Positions 9,910 to 18,063 of a DNA stretch of 45,709 nt are shown here, in pieces. Below the pieces are notes generated by a model. The model was not told where the DNA came from and ran no database searches. It was given only the letters and a program-made list of their open reading frames with translations. The first letter of the stretch is position 1, and every line of letters begins with the position of its first letter. The translations under genes and the position numbers were made by a program. Source of the DNA: Rickettsiales bacterium (GTDB taxonomy: Bacteria; Pseudomonadota; Alphaproteobacteria; Rickettsiales; Rickettsiaceae); NCBI GenBank assembly GCA_947505405.1, contig CANNHR010000004.1:1-45709 (forward strand), written 5' to 3'.

Positions 9910-10833
9910 ATGACTAATATTCAAGCTCCCTTAGTATCCATAGCCATTATCACTTACAATAGCAGTAAATTCATCGCCGCAGCCATAGAGAGTGCTTTGG
10001 CACAAGATTACTCAAATCTTGAAATTGTAATATCAGATGATGCGTCAACGGATAATACTATTGAAATTCTTGCTTTATATGTAAGGGATTATCCTGATAA
10101 AATTAGAGTGTTAACTAATAGAGAAAATACCGGTCCTGTAGATAATTGGTTTAAATGCATCTGGGCTTGCCGGGGTAAGTACATAGCTGCACTCGCAGGA
10201 GATGATAAGTTTTTGCCATCAATAATTGCCAAGCAGGTTGCACAGATGGAAAATGACCCAAATAGTATAATTTGCTATACAGACGCATCTGTTTTTGATG
10301 TTAACTCACAGAAAGAGCTGTATCGTCTCAGTAGTAAAAGACCGCCACTTTCTGGTGGGATAGGGGTGGCTTTGTCTGATGCTATATATTACTCACCAAC
10401 AGTGATGTTTAGAAGTGAGTTTAGGCCAAAGGAAAATAGTTTTGCTAAAATAAGATATGGCGCCGATCTAGCTTTTTATAAAGAAGTTATGATATTGGCT
10501 GGTAATAGAGGAAGGATAAATTATATTCCAGAAGTTTTGTATGTATATCAAAAGCATGACTCAAACATTACTGCAACAAATTCAATATATCGCACTGATC
10601 ATATTTATGCTATCAAGATTCTGCAAGCCAAGTATCCTGAGTATGCGTCTTTATTAAATAGTTCTATATATGATTTTTGTTGCGTGGGTTTTTGCAAAAC
10701 TATACTTAAAGCTAGGTTTAAAGAGAGTTGGTTCTTCTTGAAAGAGGGGGTTAAGGCAGCAAATTGTAATCCATTTAAATTTTTTCGAGCTCTAATATGG
10801 GCACTGCGATATTATTATAGTCGTTTAAGTTGA
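9910..10833 (+). CDS. GT2-family glycosyltransferase
   Basis: This 307-residue single-domain GT-A enzyme has the opening strand VSIAIITYNSSKFIAAAIES, then IVISDDASTDNTIEI for nucleotide-sugar binding and AALAGDDKFLPS as the DxD-equivalent metal site. It belongs with the surface-polysaccharide glycosyltransferases of the preceding cluster. It is separated from that cluster by a 226-bp palindrome, so it may be transcribed at a lower level or from a separate start. Donor and acceptor cannot be inferred. Confidence 0.87.
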   Translation: MTNIQAPLVSIAIITYNSSKFIAAAIESALAQDYSNLEIVISDDASTDNTIEILALYVRDYPDKIRVLTNRENTGPVDNWFKCIWACRGKYIAALAGDDKFLPSIIAKQVAQMENDPNSIICYTDASVFDVNSQKELYRLSSKRPPLSGGIGVALSDAIYYSPTVMFRSEFRPKENSFAKIRYGADLAFYKEVMILAGNRGRINYIPEVLYVYQKHDSNITATNSIYRTDHIYAIKILQAKYPEYASLLNSSIYDFCCVGFCKTILKARFKESWFFLKEGVKAANCNPFKFFRALIWALRYYYSRLS

Positions 10834-10951
10834 ATTAAGCGATTAATTCCATATTGCTTCATGTGGCCCTCAACGTGTGACTTTTGGGAGCTGGTACTGC
10901 TAGTCAGTCTCTCCGCCGGAAATGCCTTGCAGAGGTTTTCCTATCCCTTAT

Positions 10952-11027
10952 TGTCATTCCCGCGTCAGGCGGGAATCCATAGCAAAACGGCTAAAAGACT
11001 GGATTCCCGCCTGGTGCGGGAATGACA
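10952..11027. repeat. palindromic repeat, TGTCATTCCCGC type
   Basis: 28-base arms at 10952-10979 and 11000-11027 are inverted copies with two mismatches, around a 20-base loop. Each arm contains an internal CCCGC/GCGGG pair, so the unit can form a cruciform of three hairpins. Bases 10834-10951 and 11028-11083 beside it show no gene that I recognise. Confidence 0.85.
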
Positions 11028-11083
11028 AAAAAGAGAGCTGGAATAATATCGAGAGGCTGTTTTATGCAAAAACATTCTCAGCA

Positions 11084-11196
11084 ATTCCATAATATTTTTG
11101 TACATATATCGTCGTTTTCTTATCGATCTTACAATAAAGTTTTATCTCGTATCCCTTTTATTTATTCACGTGTAAGAGTTCTGACGGAAGGACTAG
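11084..11196. repeat. 113-bp direct repeat, right copy
   Basis: Same orientation as bases 1-113 with 112 of 113 positions identical. Here the shared segment ends at GACTAG and continues into unrelated sequence, whereas the left copy continues into a palindrome. It lies in a short open frame (11022-11207), but nothing supports translation. Confidence 0.9.
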
Positions 11197-11230
11197 TCAT
11201 CCTGTAATCTACACCAAACATTAACCGGTG

Positions 11231-11311
11231 TGATATAATTGCACGGGTTATAAAAAACGAGTCGGGCACTCAATATAATCCTTGCTCATAGCCGCTGCTC
11301 GTGTATATAAT
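11231..11311 (+). promoter_or_regulatory. cluster of -10-like boxes upstream of the autotransporter
   Basis: Three exact TATAAT hexamers occur at 11234-11239, 11274-11279 and 11306-11311. The first has an extended -10 (TGA directly before TATAAT, 11231-11239). The third has TTGCTC at 11282-11287, an 18-base spacer away. The autotransporter gene begins at 11604, so a long leader would result. Which box is active cannot be told. Confidence 0.4.
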
Positions 11312-11335
11312 CGCTTCGTAATTGATTATTTTGTT

Positions 11336-11378
11336 ACCCATATTGTGGGTGGCCTTAAGTGTTCAAGGCCTTTTCTTT
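11336..11378 (+). terminator. tandem hairpins with T-rich tail in autotransporter leader
   Basis: ACCCA-TATTG-TGGGT (11336-11350) is followed directly by GGCCTT-(8 bases)-AAGGCC (11351-11370) and then TTTTCTTT. The second hairpin has the form of an intrinsic terminator. It could end a short RNA of about 60-130 bases started at the upstream -10 boxes, or attenuate transcription into the autotransporter gene. Confidence 0.5.
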
Positions 11379-11422
11379 ATGAACATGTGAGGTTAAAAAT
11401 TATCAAAGCGAAATGTTTCGGG

Positions 11423-11520
11423 AAGGAGATCCTGGATGACGCTGTATTAGTCATCCTGGGCAGGTAATTAGAGATGTTAGGCCGAAGGCAGGCGCAAGCT
11501 TCAATCAAGTTCAGCATGAC
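11423..11520. repeat. dispersed repeat, AAGGCAGGCGCAAGCTTC family
   Basis: Contains two GATGAC-type hairpin halves (GGATGAC near 11434 and GTCATCC near 11450) and the shared core GGCCGAAGGCAGGCGCAAGC followed by TCAAGTTCAGCATGAC. The same core occurs near 16676, 19950, 27345, 27490 and 44600, always in this orientation. Confidence 0.75.
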
Positions 11521-11603
11521 GGTTGTTTGTCTAGGATCTCATGTAACAGTGTCTACCGTCCCGAAGAATTATTGTTAACCATAAATATATAGGTATAAAA
11601 CTT

Positions 11604-14600
11604 ATGGATAAAGTTATAGATAAAAAATCTAAATTTAAAAAATTTCTAACGACCGCTTCTGCTCTTGCAGTTATCGCTGGTGCAAGCAATGCAATGGGTG
11701 CAGCAACAAGGCAAACCACTGGTAACCCAGCGACAGTCGGTGGAGCGAATACTAATTTGAACAATGCATTTGTTAATGGCGACAATGTTCAAGTTAACGG
11801 TGCTCATAACCTTCAAACTGGTGCTGCTGTAACTTTTGGTGCTGGCGGCGGTGGTGTGTTTGGTATTGATGTTGGTGTTAATACAGGTCAAACTTTCACG
11901 GTTAACCACGCGGTTATTTGGGGCGGGGGGCAAGATCTTGTAGATATAGCATTAAATGTAGCTGCTGGTGGATCGATCACTATTCAAGATGCTACTACTA
12001 AGGCTGTAACTGTTAATGGTGGTACGCTAACTATGAGAGATACAGGTGGTGCTGGTGGTGCTGGTGATCTTATCGTGACTAACGGTACTGCAAACGTTCG
12101 AAATGTTGCTAACGACGTTAACATCTCTAATGGTGGTGTTGTAAACTCTACTGGTACTGTGGGTAATGATCTTATCATAGCTAATGCTGGATTATTTAAT
12201 GGTGCCGCTGGTTCGAATGTAGCAAACGACGTTACAATTGATACAACAAATGTTGGAGAAAACATTGTAGGTACTATAGGTGGTGCTTTAACCTTAACAA
12301 GAGGTAAACTCACTACAAATAGTGTAACTGGTGTTACGGCTTTTGGAGCTAATAATGCTAGACTTACTGCTGTTAATAATGCTACCTTTACAGGCGCAAT
12401 TACTACTTTAGGTAATGCTGCTACTGGAGGAGATTTAATATTTAACGGTGTAGGTAGAACAAAGGCTGGAGTTGGTGCTGGTGGTAATGCTCTCAATAGT
12501 ATTACTATCAATAATGGTGCGGTGCGTATGGATGCTGCTGTAGTTGCAACTAATCTTATTATAGCTCATGCTAACGGTGTGGCGGATCTTAGACATGACT
12601 TTAATGGTGCAACTGTATTCACTTCTAATGGTCAAGTAACTCTTGATGCTGGTAAAACGATTACTGGTGCTGTAACAAGCACCGTTGGTGGCGCTACAGG
12701 TGTAAATGGCGGTAAATTAGTGGCTAAGGCTGCTGGTGAAGTAACAGGAGCTATTGGTACTGCTGCTAATAGATTAGATACAGTTGAAGTTACTGGTGCT
12801 GGTGCGTTACATCTTTCAGCTGGTGGAAATACTCACCATTATGCAAGACAATTTTTGCTAAAAGACAATGCTGCAATAATTAAAGTTGCTGCTACTGGTA
12901 TATTACATGGTGATGCTGTTGCAAATGGTAATGGTAATGGTGTAATTAGGTTCCTTGGAGCTGGTGAATTTGATGGCAAAATCGGTGATGCAGGTGGTAA
13001 TGGCCTTGCTATGTTTGAAGCAAATGGTGCTGGTATTGTAAAAGTAGGTGCAGGGGCACATAAAGCTGTTGTGTTTACTTTAACTAATGGTGCTTCTGAA
13101 TTTGAATTTGCTAATGGTGCAGAACTAACTGCTAACATAAACAATGCTTCTGGAGCTGCTAACAATACTAAAGTGAAATTCACTGGTAGTGGTAAAGTTA
13201 GTGGAACCACAGGTACTGCTAATGCGCTATCCGAGCTTAACCTAACTGGTGATGCTAATTCAGTAGTAGGCTTTGGTGGTACAATCACAGCAACAAATAC
13301 TAATATTGGTGCTGGTACACTAGACTTAAACAATGCTGGTAATATCGCTAGTATAACAAACTTCGTTGATCCAGCAAATGGTGGTACATTATTGATTACT
13401 GGTGGTGCAGCTCATACCATTGGTAAAATTGTGACAGTCGGTAGTAGAGGTACAGTTTCAATTGGTAATGGAGTTGGTGCTAACACGGTAACGTTCGCTG
13501 GTCAAATTGGTGATAGAGCTGGTGTAAATGCATTAAAGTTGTTCACACTTGATTCAGGTAACATTGCAAAATTCACCGTAGCTGATTCGCACATAACAGC
13601 TATTAATGTTGGAGTTAATGGTGGTACATTGGAATTTGCAAATGCCGGGGCAACCTATAAAGTTGGTGGCATTACAGCGATTAATAACAAAGGTACTCTC
13701 AAAATAACTGAAAATACTACTTTTGAATCTGCAGCTAACAATGCGGCGGTGACTTTTGGTACTAATGAAGCAAAATTGGCTGGGATTCTGTTTGAAAATG
13801 GAAAAACTTTAACAGTTGGTGATGGTATTAGCATTTATGCAACTAAGATTAGTGCAACAAACGTCAATAATGGAACAGTTACGTTTTTAGGTGACTCTAC
13901 ATTTGCAGCAGCTGCTAATGGAAATATCATTAGTGCCATTAATGTTAATGGTGCTAATAAGACTGTGAAATTGCTTGAAATAACAAATGTTAATGGCAAT
14001 GTTACTGTCGCTAATACTGGTACTTTGGAAATCGCAAACAATTTCACATCTGCTCTTTTGCAAGGCGCAGGAGCTAGTAACGGTACCGTTAAATTTACTA
14101 ATGCTGCGGCTATGACTGTTACAGGTGCTGTTGGTCAAGGTGGTAACTCACTAAAAGCAATCGAGTTTGCGGGTGGTAATGTTGATTTTGCAGGACAAGT
14201 AGCACATACTGCTGGTAACGAATTTACATTCTCTGGTAAGAATGCATCGACTGTAACATTTGCGAATGCTGCTACAGATGTTGGTGGTAACAACTTCGTA
14301 AACAATAGTGATAATGGTCTTGTACATACTGTAGTTCTTAAAAATGCACTTACCAACTTCAATGTTGTTAAGTTAGCTGAAAACGGCAAGCAAATTAACT
14401 TCCAATTGGATAATGGCAATGATGTTACGATAAACGGCGCAACAGTTGCAACTGGTGCAAACTTTACTACAGGAACAAATACCAAAGGTCAATTGACTCT
14501 CAGCTCGACAAATGATGCTACGGTTAATTCTGTCGGTGCGGTTGGTAAAAGCTTAGCCAAAGTCCAGTTCACTACGAATAATGGAATTGCTAATGGTCTA

Positions 14601-16547
14601 TTTGCTGAGCAAGTAGTTGTTGATGCAGGCAAAACTGCTCGTTTGGGTGGAAAAGTAGTATCAGGTGACTTTAGCCTTGCAGGTGATGCTTCAAAAGTTG
14701 TTCTATCAAATGGAACAATAATGGATTCGGCTATCAAATCGACATTAAATACTACCAAAGGTTTGGTTGAATTTGCAGGCGGTGGAACATTGCTCAAAGA
14801 CATTGGAACTGGTACGAATAAAGTAGAATCAGTAACGTTTGCTGATGATGCAAACTTTACTGCAACCCTAAACACTGATAATATCTTTGCAGGTGCTATT
14901 GTCTTGAGAAAAAGTGGAATAAAACTTGATAAGAATATTACTCTTACTGGTCCTACTACAACAAGCAACACGCCATTCATTCTTGGTGATAAGAAATTAA
15001 CAGTTGCTAATGGAAATACTCTAACTTTCAACGGTGATAACAGGATCGAGTTTGAGACTGTAGTTAACGGTGATACTGTAACTGGTGGTCAAATTGAAAG
15101 TAAAGGTACTCTAGAGTTTAATGCTGGGACAACGCTTGTTGTCAAGCCTAATGATGCGAAAGGTTCAAGACCGACCGGTGGCAAAACTCGTCAGTTTACT
15201 TTGATTGCAAACAATAGTGGCACAAATGTTGTGGGTGCAAAATCTTTGGATATAACCAAAGTTGCAATGGACGATTGGGCTAACGTGTTTACTAAGTGGA
15301 CACCAGCTATAGATGCTACTGGTGGATTAGCTCTTGTACAACAAGATAATGCTGAGCAAGTTCTCTTGGATCTACTCGGGTCCAGTCTAGATGCAGCAGA
15401 TAAGGCTAATATTAAGGTTTTAGCTGCGGCTACTCAGGGTACTGATGGTGCAAAAATTATGGACCTAATAAGTTCGTTGACAGTTGGAGGAAACTTGGTG
15501 AAAGCTAAAGTTGACGAAACGCTAGATCGCTTGCCTCCAGTTACGACAATTACTGATGCTGTAGAACATACAGCTGGTGCAGTTAGCATGGGTCTATCAC
15601 AACGTATGACCAACCTAGCTGGAAGCCAAGGTACACCAGTGCAAAATAGAACTGTTGCCTCTGTCGGTGGTGCTACAAGCGGTATTTCTGCTGGTGATGA
15701 TCACGCAAGATTTGGTGCATGGGTAAGTCCATTCTTTGGCAAAACTACGCAGAAAGAAAGGAAAGGTAATGCTGGTTATAAGAGTGATACATATGGCTCA
15801 AGCTTTGGTTTTGATACCAGAGCTAATGACGATATGATCATCGGTGGTGCGTTGACTGTCGCTAATAATGAAATGAAGCACAAAAACTTCAAAGCTGGTG
15901 ATAAAACTAAGATTAGTTCATTGATGTTCTCTCTATATGGAATGCAACAAATTACTGATAACTGGTTTGCTCATGGAGTTGCTACATTTGGTTCAAACGA
16001 GATAAAAAATACTGAAAAAAGAGTTTCAGGACTTATAACGTATGATGCTGTTAGCGGTAAGTACACTTCTATGTCATTCAATGGTGAAGCAATGTTCGGT
16101 TATAATTTTTTAACAGAGCAAGTAACATTTACACCAATGGCTGGTCTTAGATATAGCAGACTTAACGATGGTGGATATAAAGAAGCTGGATCAACAACAG
16201 GTCAGAACTTAGATGTTAATACTAAAGCATCTAACAAACTTGAAATTGTTGCTGGGGCAAGAATTGCTGGTGGTACATTCGATGTGAATGGTATGACTGT
16301 CACTCCTGAAATCCATGGATTTGTTAACCATGACTTAATTGGTAAAAATCCAAAACAAACTCTAGGTCTTGCTGGTACGACTGGCTTAACTGCTAAGTCA
16401 AACAAACCTGTTAAAACTACATTCAATCTTGGCCTTGGCGTAAATGCTGAGTATGGCATGATGGAATATGGTGCTGGTTATGATGCTGAGATTGCTACTA
16501 AGCGTCTTGGACATCAAGGAACTCTGAAGCTTCGTGTGAACTTCTAA
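11604..16547 (+). CDS. ompB: rOmpB (Sca5)-like autotransporter surface protein
   Basis: This type Va autotransporter has 1647 residues, close to Rickettsia rOmpB (about 1640-1655). An N-terminal basic and hydrophobic signal peptide (KKFLTTASALAVIAGASNA) would be cut near residues 32-35. A long Gly/Asn/Thr/Val-rich beta-helical passenger follows, and a C-terminal beta-barrel of about 280 residues starts with RFGAWVSPFFG near residue 1367. The final residues GHQGTLKLRVNF end in Phe, the signal recognised by the BAM complex, as in rickettsial Sca proteins. In Rickettsia rOmpB is the dominant S-layer-like antigen and adhesin. There are no introns, frameshifts or cysteine-rich parts. The start follows a weak AGG. 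Confidence 0.92.
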   Translation: MDKVIDKKSKFKKFLTTASALAVIAGASNAMGAATRQTTGNPATVGGANTNLNNAFVNGDNVQVNGAHNLQTGAAVTFGAGGGGVFGIDVGVNTGQTFTVNHAVIWGGGQDLVDIALNVAAGGSITIQDATTKAVTVNGGTLTMRDTGGAGGAGDLIVTNGTANVRNVANDVNISNGGVVNSTGTVGNDLIIANAGLFNGAAGSNVANDVTIDTTNVGENIVGTIGGALTLTRGKLTTNSVTGVTAFGANNARLTAVNNATFTGAITTLGNAATGGDLIFNGVGRTKAGVGAGGNALNSITINNGAVRMDAAVVATNLIIAHANGVADLRHDFNGATVFTSNGQVTLDAGKTITGAVTSTVGGATGVNGGKLVAKAAGEVTGAIGTAANRLDTVEVTGAGALHLSAGGNTHHYARQFLLKDNAAIIKVAATGILHGDAVANGNGNGVIRFLGAGEFDGKIGDAGGNGLAMFEANGAGIVKVGAGAHKAVVFTLTNGASEFEFANGAELTANINNASGAANNTKVKFTGSGKVSGTTGTANALSELNLTGDANSVVGFGGTITATNTNIGAGTLDLNNAGNIASITNFVDPANGGTLLITGGAAHTIGKIVTVGSRGTVSIGNGVGANTVTFAGQIGDRAGVNALKLFTLDSGNIAKFTVADSHITAINVGVNGGTLEFANAGATYKVGGITAINNKGTLKITENTTFESAANNAAVTFGTNEAKLAGILFENGKTLTVGDGISIYATKISATNVNNGTVTFLGDSTFAAAANGNIISAINVNGANKTVKLLEITNVNGNVTVANTGTLEIANNFTSALLQGAGASNGTVKFTNAAAMTVTGAVGQGGNSLKAIEFAGGNVDFAGQVAHTAGNEFTFSGKNASTVTFANAATDVGGNNFVNNSDNGLVHTVVLKNALTNFNVVKLAENGKQINFQLDNGNDVTINGATVATGANFTTGTNTKGQLTLSSTNDATVNSVGAVGKSLAKVQFTTNNGIANGLFAEQVVVDAGKTARLGGKVVSGDFSLAGDASKVVLSNGTIMDSAIKSTLNTTKGLVEFAGGGTLLKDIGTGTNKVESVTFADDANFTATLNTDNIFAGAIVLRKSGIKLDKNITLTGPTTTSNTPFILGDKKLTVANGNTLTFNGDNRIEFETVVNGDTVTGGQIESKGTLEFNAGTTLVVKPNDAKGSRPTGGKTRQFTLIANNSGTNVVGAKSLDITKVAMDDWANVFTKWTPAIDATGGLALVQQDNAEQVLLDLLGSSLDAADKANIKVLAAATQGTDGAKIMDLISSLTVGGNLVKAKVDETLDRLPPVTTITDAVEHTAGAVSMGLSQRMTNLAGSQGTPVQNRTVASVGGATSGISAGDDHARFGAWVSPFFGKTTQKERKGNAGYKSDTYGSSFGFDTRANDDMIIGGALTVANNEMKHKNFKAGDKTKISSLMFSLYGMQQITDNWFAHGVATFGSNEIKNTEKRVSGLITYDAVSGKYTSMSFNGEAMFGYNFLTEQVTFTPMAGLRYSRLNDGGYKEAGSTTGQNLDVNTKASNKLEIVAGARIAGGTFDVNGMTVTPEIHGFVNHDLIGKNPKQTLGLAGTTGLTAKSNKPVKTTFNLGLGVNAEYGMMEYGAGYDAEIATKRLGHQGTLKLRVNF

Positions 16548-16556
16548 TTCCAAAAT

Positions 16557-16586
16557 GTAGCTAAAAGAATTCGTTCTTTTAGCTAC
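16557..16586 (+). terminator. 13-bp hairpin with TTCG loop after the autotransporter gene
   Basis: GTAGCTAAAAGAA and its exact complement flank a TTCG tetraloop ten bases behind the stop codon. There is no T-tract, so it probably protects the mRNA 3' end or works together with the terminator that follows. Confidence 0.7.
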
Positions 16587-16606
16587 ACCGATAACGATTT
16601 TCTTCG

Positions 16607-16644
16607 ACTCCTGCAGCTCTTAATTGTTGCAGGAGTTTTTTTTT
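16607..16644 (+). terminator. intrinsic terminator of the autotransporter gene
   Basis: ACTCCTGCA (16607-16615) pairs with TGCAGGAGT (16628-16636), followed by an unbroken run of T to 16644. This is the clearest rho-independent terminator in the window. Confidence 0.92.
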
Positions 16645-16647
16645 CTT

Positions 16648-16760
16648 GATGACGGTGTCTACCTCCTGGGATCCTAGGCCAAAGGCAGGCGCAAGCTTCA
16701 AACGAGTTCAGGATGACGGTGTGCGAAAGGAGATGCTAGGCCGTAAGGCATACGTAGCCA
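16648..16760. repeat. dispersed repeat, AAGGCAGGCGCAAGCTTC family
   Basis: The core GGCCAAAGGCAGGCGCAAGC is followed by GAGTTCAGGATGACGG, then by a second, shorter degenerate unit (GCTAGGCCGTAAGGCATACG). The stretch 16761-16989 beyond it shows nothing that I recognise. Confidence 0.7.
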
Positions 16761-16989
16761 ATTAAAGATTTACTATATGGTTGATGTTTAGTAAGTTTTG
16801 TACTAGAATTCACAATTAGGGCTGCTTGGTAGGTTAGAGTAGATAAAAAATCCTCTGGACTATGAAAATTCTCTTGGAGCTGGTCACTAGCGGCATCGTG
16901 GTGTTGTTAAACTGGATCCACCTTAAAAAAAGGTTCTCGAAGGTGAACTTTGCTCAACGGCTAAAGCGGTCCTACGTTTTACGGAAATA

Positions 16990-17190
16990 CTATAAATTAT
17001 CTTTACCATGTTTTCTCTGGTGCCAACTGCTGGTTCCATAAACATTTGCTCCAGTACTGTCAAAGCCTATCTCCATTCCTGCTGATAGATTAACCGGAGC
17101 ATAATAATGTATCTTCTTTTTATACAATTTATTGTCTAATGAGTCGAAAACTACATAAAGAGTAGTTATTTTTAATCTAAATAAGCTTGA
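16990..17190 (-). pseudogene. decayed IS transposase fragment
   Basis: Read leftward, a frame without an ATG start gives about 60 residues ending ...NLSAGMEIGFDSTGANVYG, then TSSWHQRKHGKDNL and a stop at 16990. D-S-T-G-x-x-V-Y-G-x-x-x-W-x-x-R-K-H-G is the catalytic-core signature around the first Asp-containing strand of IS5-type DDE transposases (usually DSTGLKVYGEGEWKVRKHG). No inverted ends or remaining domains are visible nearby, so only a relic persists. It was recognised by reading the minus strand, not by alignment. Confidence 0.7.
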
Positions 17191-17266
17191 AATCCTTGTA
17201 AAAACTAAGAATTGTATCTAACTTAGTTACATAATATTAGTTGATTGAAGAGAGAAAGAAGTTTTT

Positions 17267-17656
17267 ATGTCTAAAGATCCGATTGTAATAAAAAATTCAA
17301 GGCCCCTTTCGCCGCATTTAAGTATATATAAACCTCAAATAAGCTCTGTGTTGTCTATTGGTCATCGTTTGAGTGGTGTAGGTTTATTTTTTGGCTTGAG
17401 TGCATTTTGTTGGTGGTTTATATTTTGGGTATTTAGTAAATTCGAGCCGTGTTATCTAGATTGTTTAGACAGTACATTAGTAAAATTTATATTATTTCTG
17501 GCAAGTTATGGTTATTTTTATCATTTTTGCACAGGAATCCGACATCTTATATGGGATGCTGGCTATGGTTTTTCGATTAAGTCAATTAATGTGACTGGTT
17601 GGCTTGCTGTAATAGCATCGGTATGCTTAACTGGTATATATTGGCTATTTATGTGA
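17267..17656 (+). CDS. sdhC: succinate dehydrogenase cytochrome b556 subunit
   Basis: This 129-residue membrane anchor of complex II has three transmembrane helices. The family motif RPLSPHLSIYKPQISSVLSI near residues 12-31 is followed by HRLSG, which contributes to quinone binding. HFCTGIRHLIWDAGYGF near residues 86-102 carries the heme-ligating His. It is the first gene of a sdhCDAB operon with eleven bases to sdhD. The upstream region is AT-rich with a purine-rich GAGAGAAAGAAG shortly before the ATG, but no confident promoter. Confidence 0.94.
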   Translation: MSKDPIVIKNSRPLSPHLSIYKPQISSVLSIGHRLSGVGLFFGLSAFCWWFIFWVFSKFEPCYLDCLDSTLVKFILFLASYGYFYHFCTGIRHLIWDAGYGFSIKSINVTGWLAVIASVCLTGIYWLFM

Positions 17657-17667
17657 GGTTATGACTT

Positions 17668-18051
17668 ATGAAAAACAAATATAGATCAGATCTAGCTATA
17701 GCAAAAAATCTAGGGTCAGCTGGGTCTGGATCGGTGCATTGGTGGCATCAGAGGGTTACTGCTGTAATACTTACGATGGCAACGTTTTGGTTGGTTTGTT
17801 TTTCTTGGAATTTAAGCGGGTCAGAAGTAAGCGGAATAATTGATGTTGTGAAAAAACCGTACAACATAGTTATGCTTACGTTATTTACTGTAGCTGGGTT
17901 TTATCATGCAGCACTTGGAATACGAGTTATAATTGAAGATTATGTTCACTGTAGGGCTATTCGACTAACGTTAGTTTTGCTAGTACAAATTTTTTCTATA
18001 GTAACAATTATCAGCTTTATTATAGCTGTTCTGCATGTAATGAATTTATAA
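17668..18051 (+). CDS. sdhD: succinate dehydrogenase hydrophobic membrane anchor subunit
   Basis: The 127-residue partner of SdhC has three hydrophobic helices. The start region contains AKNLGSAGSGSVHWWHQRVTA, with the W-H-Q-R segment that lies by the quinone pocket. FYHAALGIRVIIEDYVH near residues 79-95 holds the heme-b histidine and the conserved I-E-D-Y. Order and spacing between sdhC and sdhA match alphaproteobacterial operons. Confidence 0.93.
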   Translation: MKNKYRSDLAIAKNLGSAGSGSVHWWHQRVTAVILTMATFWLVCFSWNLSGSEVSGIIDVVKKPYNIVMLTLFTVAGFYHAALGIRVIIEDYVHCRAIRLTLVLLVQIFSIVTIISFIIAVLHVMNL

Positions 18052-18063
18052 CGGAATTTGAAT

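Noticed and set aside
9666-11027. Short CRISPR-like array
   Set aside because: The units are inverted, not direct, differ in length and have no regular spacers or cas genes.
1-11196. Composite transposon bounded by the 113-bp repeats
   Set aside because: There is no transposase between or beside them, and the repeats lack inverted ends and target duplications. Only recombination between direct repeats is considered.
11022-11467. Two short open frames of 61 codons
   Set aside because: They run through palindromic and direct repeats, lack Shine-Dalgarno sites and give no recognisable protein; better explained as repeats and leader DNA.
11984-15031. Several long open frames on the minus strand within the autotransporter gene
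   Set aside because: They are antisense shadows of a Gly/Ala/Thr-rich gene, have Val/Pro/Leu-rich low-complexity products, no start signals and no recognisable domain.
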